Shown in pieces: positions 6,101 through 7,168 of a DNA stretch of 7,168 nt. Positions within the stretch are counted from its first letter, which is position 1, and every line of letters begins with the position of its first letter. Position numbers and translations under genes: made by a program. Origin of the DNA: Bacteroidota bacterium (GTDB lineage Bacteria > Bacteroidota > Bacteroidia > 2-12-FULL-35-15); the NCBI GenBank assembly GCA_026391935.1, contig JAPLDC010000092.1, positions 1 through 7,168 on the forward strand. Direction: 5' to 3'. The notes beneath the pieces were generated by a model. The model had not been told where the DNA came from. It made no database searches and was given only the letters and a program-made list of their open reading frames with translations.

Positions 6101-7168
6101 CCTGTAGCGCTTAATGTAGTTGAAGAGCCGGAACAAATTGTAGCATTTGGTCCTGCTGTTGCAATTGGATTTGCAATAGCAACCGTAACGGTATCTGACC
6201 CTGTACAACCGGAACCATCCACAACAGAAACAGTATATGTAGTAGTAGTTCCAGGCGTTGCGATAGGGTTTGAAATGGCGGGGTTACTTAAACTTCCTGC
6301 AGGAGTCCATGTGTAACTAATTGCTGTTGCAGAAGTCGCTGCCAAATTTGTTGCTTGTCCTAAACAAATCGGTGTATATGCACCCGCGTCAACAGAAGCG
6401 TTTCCGGCAAGAACCACTACTGTATCTGTATTTGTTCCAGCTAAAGGAGCGCTGCAACCGTTCGCATTTAACACTTCTGCATAATAATATTGTGGAGTTA
6501 TCGGAGGGGTAACAGTAATTGAAGGTCCTGTTCCAATCAAAATATTTGCAGGTAAAATATACCAATTTATTGTATATACAGGGGTGCCATTGGGTGTAAA
6601 ACGTGTTGATTCATTCGTTGCAGTCCACTGGGTATTATTTCTTCCCGGAACAATAACGGCTAGAGTTCCTGTGGAATTATGTAACCCATGAACAGCGTTG
6701 CCGCTATTCCATGTTGTACAAAGAGATTTATTTGCGATATGAGTCTCAATAATGTTTGTTGTTTCGTAAATTGTTATTTGACTTGAATACAACTGGCCTG
6801 TGCAAGAAAACATGGGGACATTATTCCACGAAACAGACAGTCTACGAAAAGGAGCTGTTCCGTATAGTGCATAAGAAACTGTTCCTCCCACTCCGGGATT
6901 AATATCTTGCCAAGCACCCATAATTGTATTCTTTGGAGCTGTCCCAGATGCGTTAGGAATTGCAGTTGTTACCCAAGTGGATGTTTCTCCAGATTGAAAT
7001 CCTATCCAGTTATTTGATCCTATAATAAATTGTGTATATGTGTTCCCAAAAAAACAGAAGGAGAATCCTATTGGCAAAAACCCAGTTTGAGAATCATCTG
7101 ATAACGTAACCCCTGTTCCACCTGTTAGGGGATCAGGAGCATAAGGTATTGAACTAATATTATAGTTG
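3136..7168 (-). CDS. Giant modular T9SS-secreted surface protein (5' partial)
   Basis: The reading frame is open to the window edge. The 1343 visible residues lack the N-terminus, so the true start and the expected Sec signal peptide lie outside. The TTG at 7075-7077 is an internal Leu inside a conserved GFLPIGFSF stretch, not a start. In order (visible numbering): nidogen-like region 1-194, Ig-like module 195-255, eleven Ig/PKD-like modules 256-1089, SprB-like repeat 1090-1167, PKD domain 1168-1248 and type B T9SS sorting domain 1253-1343. Such proteins cross the inner membrane by Sec and the outer membrane by the T9SS, and then act at the surface or outside the cell. An adhesin or a matrix or gliding-associated role is plausible, but the sequence shows no catalytic domain and no specific ligand. 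It is convergent with ppk1-ppx and has its own strong terminator. No frameshift is seen. Confidence 0.93.
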   Translation of the reverse strand, partial: NYNISSIPYAPDPLTGGTGVTLSDDSQTGFLPIGFSFCFFGNTYTQFIIGSNNWIGFQSGETSTWVTTAIPNASGTAPKNTIMGAWQDINPGVGGTVSYALYGTAPFRRLSVSWNNVPMFSCTGQLYSSQITIYETTNIIETHIANKSLCTTWNSGNAVHGLHNSTGTLAVIVPGRNNTQWTATNESTRFTPNGTPVYTINWYILPANILIGTGPSITVTPPITPQYYYAEVLNANGCSAPLAGTNTDTVVVLAGNASVDAGAYTPICLGQATNLAATSATAISYTWTPAGSLSNPAISNPIATPGTTTTYTVSVVDGSGCTGSDTVTVAIANPIATAGPNATICSGSSTTLSATGGSAYSWSPITGLSNPAISNPVASPTTTTTYTVTVSQGALLCTSTSTVTITVNPLPVVDAGPAATICTGTTTTLSGSGAIGYAWSPAGSLSSGTISNPVSSATSTTTYTLVGTDGNGCSSTDVVIITVNPLPVVDAGLNTTICPSSTITLNGSGANSYVWSPASTLSNPAISNPVASPTVTTTYSVIGTDLNGCTKSDVVTISINPINVIAGGTATICAGVNTTLSAFGASNYLWSPASSLSNSTVSSPVANPTTTTTYMVIGTGSTGCKDTAYVTITVKPLPIIDAGAATSICIGASTTLNGSGGLSYVWSPSGSLSSSVISNPVSSALTTTTYTIVGTDGNGCSATDNVLVTVNPLPIIDAGINTSICPGASTTLTGTGGSTYVWTPAASLDNALIASPVATPPLSTTYTVIGTDVNGCSASDFVTISLSGIAVTASSASASICNGNNTALTGFGASSYSWSPASSLSSAIIATPIASPTSTTTYTVIGTAGTGCIDTAYVTVTVNPLPLTNAGSAVGICNGTTTILSASGGIGYVWTPASSLSSSTVFNPTSSATTSTTYTVVGTDVNGCSSSDTVSIIVHSLPIASAGSATSICNGSSTTLGASGGGTYLWSPSGSLSSSTISTPVATPVATTNYTVTVTSGSGCTATSSVVVTVNPVPSATASADVVICNGASTILSSGGGGTYLWSPAAGLSSTTSATPTASPSSTTFYTVTVSNGFCSDTAGVLVTVNNILSMATATTVDATCGNTDGSITAGAVTGGASPFTYSLNGGPIQASTTFSGLATGSYTLLVTDAIGCTSTQTVVVNGVLGVSASFSASPTSGSSPLTVNLTNTSNGASNYIWDFGDGTSSVFTNPSVIYNQNGSYTIILVAYNGSFACSDTATITIEVFDQAAMIVPNIFTPNGDGQNDIFVVQSVGIKELSGTIFNRWGKKDAEWSGAPTAGWDGKINGKEAPDGTYYYLIKATGFDNKEYTATGFVQLLKN
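3139..3411 (-). other. CHU_C / gliding-motility-associated type B T9SS sorting domain
   Basis: Residues about 1253-1343 form the C-terminal domain recognised by the type IX secretion machinery. Diagnostic pieces are VPNIFTPNGDGQNDIF, IFNRWGK, then a Trp-Gly pair, GWDGKINGKEAPDGTYYYLI and a final GFVQLLKN. This is a canonical, full-length example at the extreme C-terminus. By family knowledge, type B domains direct export of very large Bacteroidota proteins, and SprB-type adhesins are examples. The domain ends the protein directly before the TAA stop. Confidence 0.95.
3424..3666 (-). other. PKD domain
   Basis: Residues about 1168-1248 form one PKD (beta-sandwich) domain. They contain the signature YIWDFGDGTSS, the preceding SPLTVNLTNTS strand and the following NGSYTIILVAYN strand. 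PKD domains serve as spacers or binding modules in extracellular proteins. A Cys-Ser-Asp-Thr-Ala near its end mirrors the ends of some upstream array modules. Confidence 0.93.
3667..3900 (-). other. SprB-like repeat module
   Basis: Residues about 1090-1167 differ from the upstream array. They contain ATCGNTDGSITAGAVTGG, a PFTYSLNGG strand, FSGLATGSYTLLVTDAIGC and a closing TQTVVVNG. This is the pattern of the SprB repeat, named after the F. johnsoniae gliding adhesin. A single copy here says the protein shares building blocks with SprB; it does not show that it is SprB. Confidence 0.85.
4582..5265 (-). repeat. Three-module super-repeat, copy 2 (modules 6-8)
   Basis: This 684-bp unit is the second copy of the modules 3-5 arrangement. 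Module 8 is one residue longer than module 5, which accounts for the 684 versus 681 bp. The 12-base block GTACCAATTACC at 4628-4639 recurs at 5312-5323, exactly 684 bp away. The following module 9 begins a third copy: it shares PLP...AG, a run of SLSSS, SSAT and VNGC with modules 3 and 6. Modules 10-11 no longer follow the register clearly. Confidence 0.7.
5266..5946 (-). repeat. Three-module super-repeat, copy 1 (modules 3-5)
   Basis: Modules 3, 4 and 5 form a 681-bp unit that is matched module for module by the next unit (modules 6-8). By hand alignment module 3 matches module 6 at about 52 of 76 positions. Type-specific marks are ISNPVSSA in modules 3 and 6, NTxICP and a TIS ending in 4 and 7, and FGAS plus TGCxDTAYVT in 5 and 8. 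The DNA blocks 5746-5769 and 5797-5814 recur exactly 681 bp away at 5065-5088 and 5116-5133. Confidence 0.75.
6403..6585 (-). other. Single Ig-like module linking N-terminal region and array
   Basis: Visible residues about 195-255 look like the Ig-like modules often found in CHU_C-containing proteins: INWY near the start, then LIGTGPSITVTPP, PQYYYAEVLNANGC and a closing TNTDTVVVL. It has only one Cys, unlike the array modules, and is shorter, so it is a different subtype. The assignment rests on pattern resemblance. Confidence 0.65.
6586..7168 (-). other. N-terminal nidogen-like region (incomplete)
   Basis: Visible residues 1-194 resemble a region that recurs at the front of large Bacteroidota surface proteins. 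Landmarks are LSDDSQTGFLPIGFSFCFFG, IGSNNWIGF, MGAWQDINPGVGG, LSVSWNNVPMFSC, QITIYETTNIIETHI, NSGNAVHGL and PGRNNTQWTATNESTRF. The alternating beta pattern and the 'IYETTNIIE' strand suggest a nidogen-like beta-sandwich. That assignment is an inference, and the domain boundary upstream is cut by the window. Confidence 0.6.

Larger units (their letters stand above)
3901..6402 (-). repeat. Array of eleven tandem Ig/PKD-like modules (75-77 aa each)
   Basis: Each module follows NPLPxxDAG - ICxG - TTL - G.G...Y.WSPA.SLS - NP.AsPt - TTTYTV.GT..NGC - DxVTITV. In protein order they lie at 6172-6402, 5947-6171, 5719-5946, 5491-5718, 5266-5490, 5038-5265, 4810-5037, 4582-4809, 4354-4581, 4126-4353 and 3901-4125. 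All have exactly two Cys: one in the ICxG motif and one about 50 residues later. The array (834 residues) has no Arg or Glu, three Lys and one His. The first two and last two modules diverge most, while modules 3-9 are more alike. The beta-sandwich fold is inferred from pattern resemblance; the ligand or function is unknown. Confidence 0.95.

Noticed and set aside
3901..6402. Regularly spaced repeats as a CRISPR array or non-coding satellite
   Set aside because: The 225-228 bp period is an exact multiple of three, the frame stays open throughout, and conservation is at protein level with synonymous drift.
6321..6512. Short open frame on the + strand opposite the N-terminal part of the surface gene
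   Set aside because: Lies antisense to well-conserved coding sequence, with no recognisable protein pattern.

Overview
The window looks like a chromosomal segment of a member of the Bacteroidota. It is AT-rich, its starts lack Shine-Dalgarno sequences, and it carries a very large cell-surface protein ending in a gliding-motility-associated (CHU_C, type B) sorting domain of the type IX secretion system (T9SS). That domain, together with SprB-like and PKD modules, is a hallmark of the phylum. I cannot place it to genus.

Layout: positions 1-62 are a short AT-rich leader with a small inverted repeat. Positions 63-3025 hold a two-gene polyphosphate operon on the + strand. It consists of ppk1 (polyphosphate kinase, complete, 689 aa from the preferred ATG) and a short Ppx/GppA-family phosphatase (298 aa) that starts at a TTG overlapping the ppk1 stop in a TTGA junction. 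Positions 3026-3135 are a convergent intergenic region with an imperfect A-tract repeat and a perfect 8-bp-stem hairpin that can terminate transcription from both sides. Positions 3136-7168 hold one minus-strand gene whose 5' end lies beyond the window. The 1343 visible residues comprise an N-terminal nidogen-like region, one Ig-like module, eleven tandem Ig/PKD-like modules of 75-77 aa, a SprB-like repeat, a PKD domain and the T9SS sorting domain.

How the genes work together: PPK1 makes inorganic polyphosphate from ATP and the Ppx-type enzyme probably degrades it. Their overlap suggests coupled translation of synthesis and turnover. The surface protein is convergent and separately terminated, and nothing in the sequence ties it functionally to polyphosphate.

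The most informative unexplained structure is inside the surface-protein array. The modules follow a three-module higher-order register (about 681-684 bp), with exact DNA blocks shared at exactly three modules' distance. Every array module has exactly two cysteines, and the 834-residue array contains no Arg or Glu. Five array modules and the two flanking domains also carry a D-T-(A/V) motif at equivalent places, a possible Bacteroidota O-glycosylation site. I see no RNA genes, CRISPR arrays or insertion sequences, and no evidence of an entirely new system.
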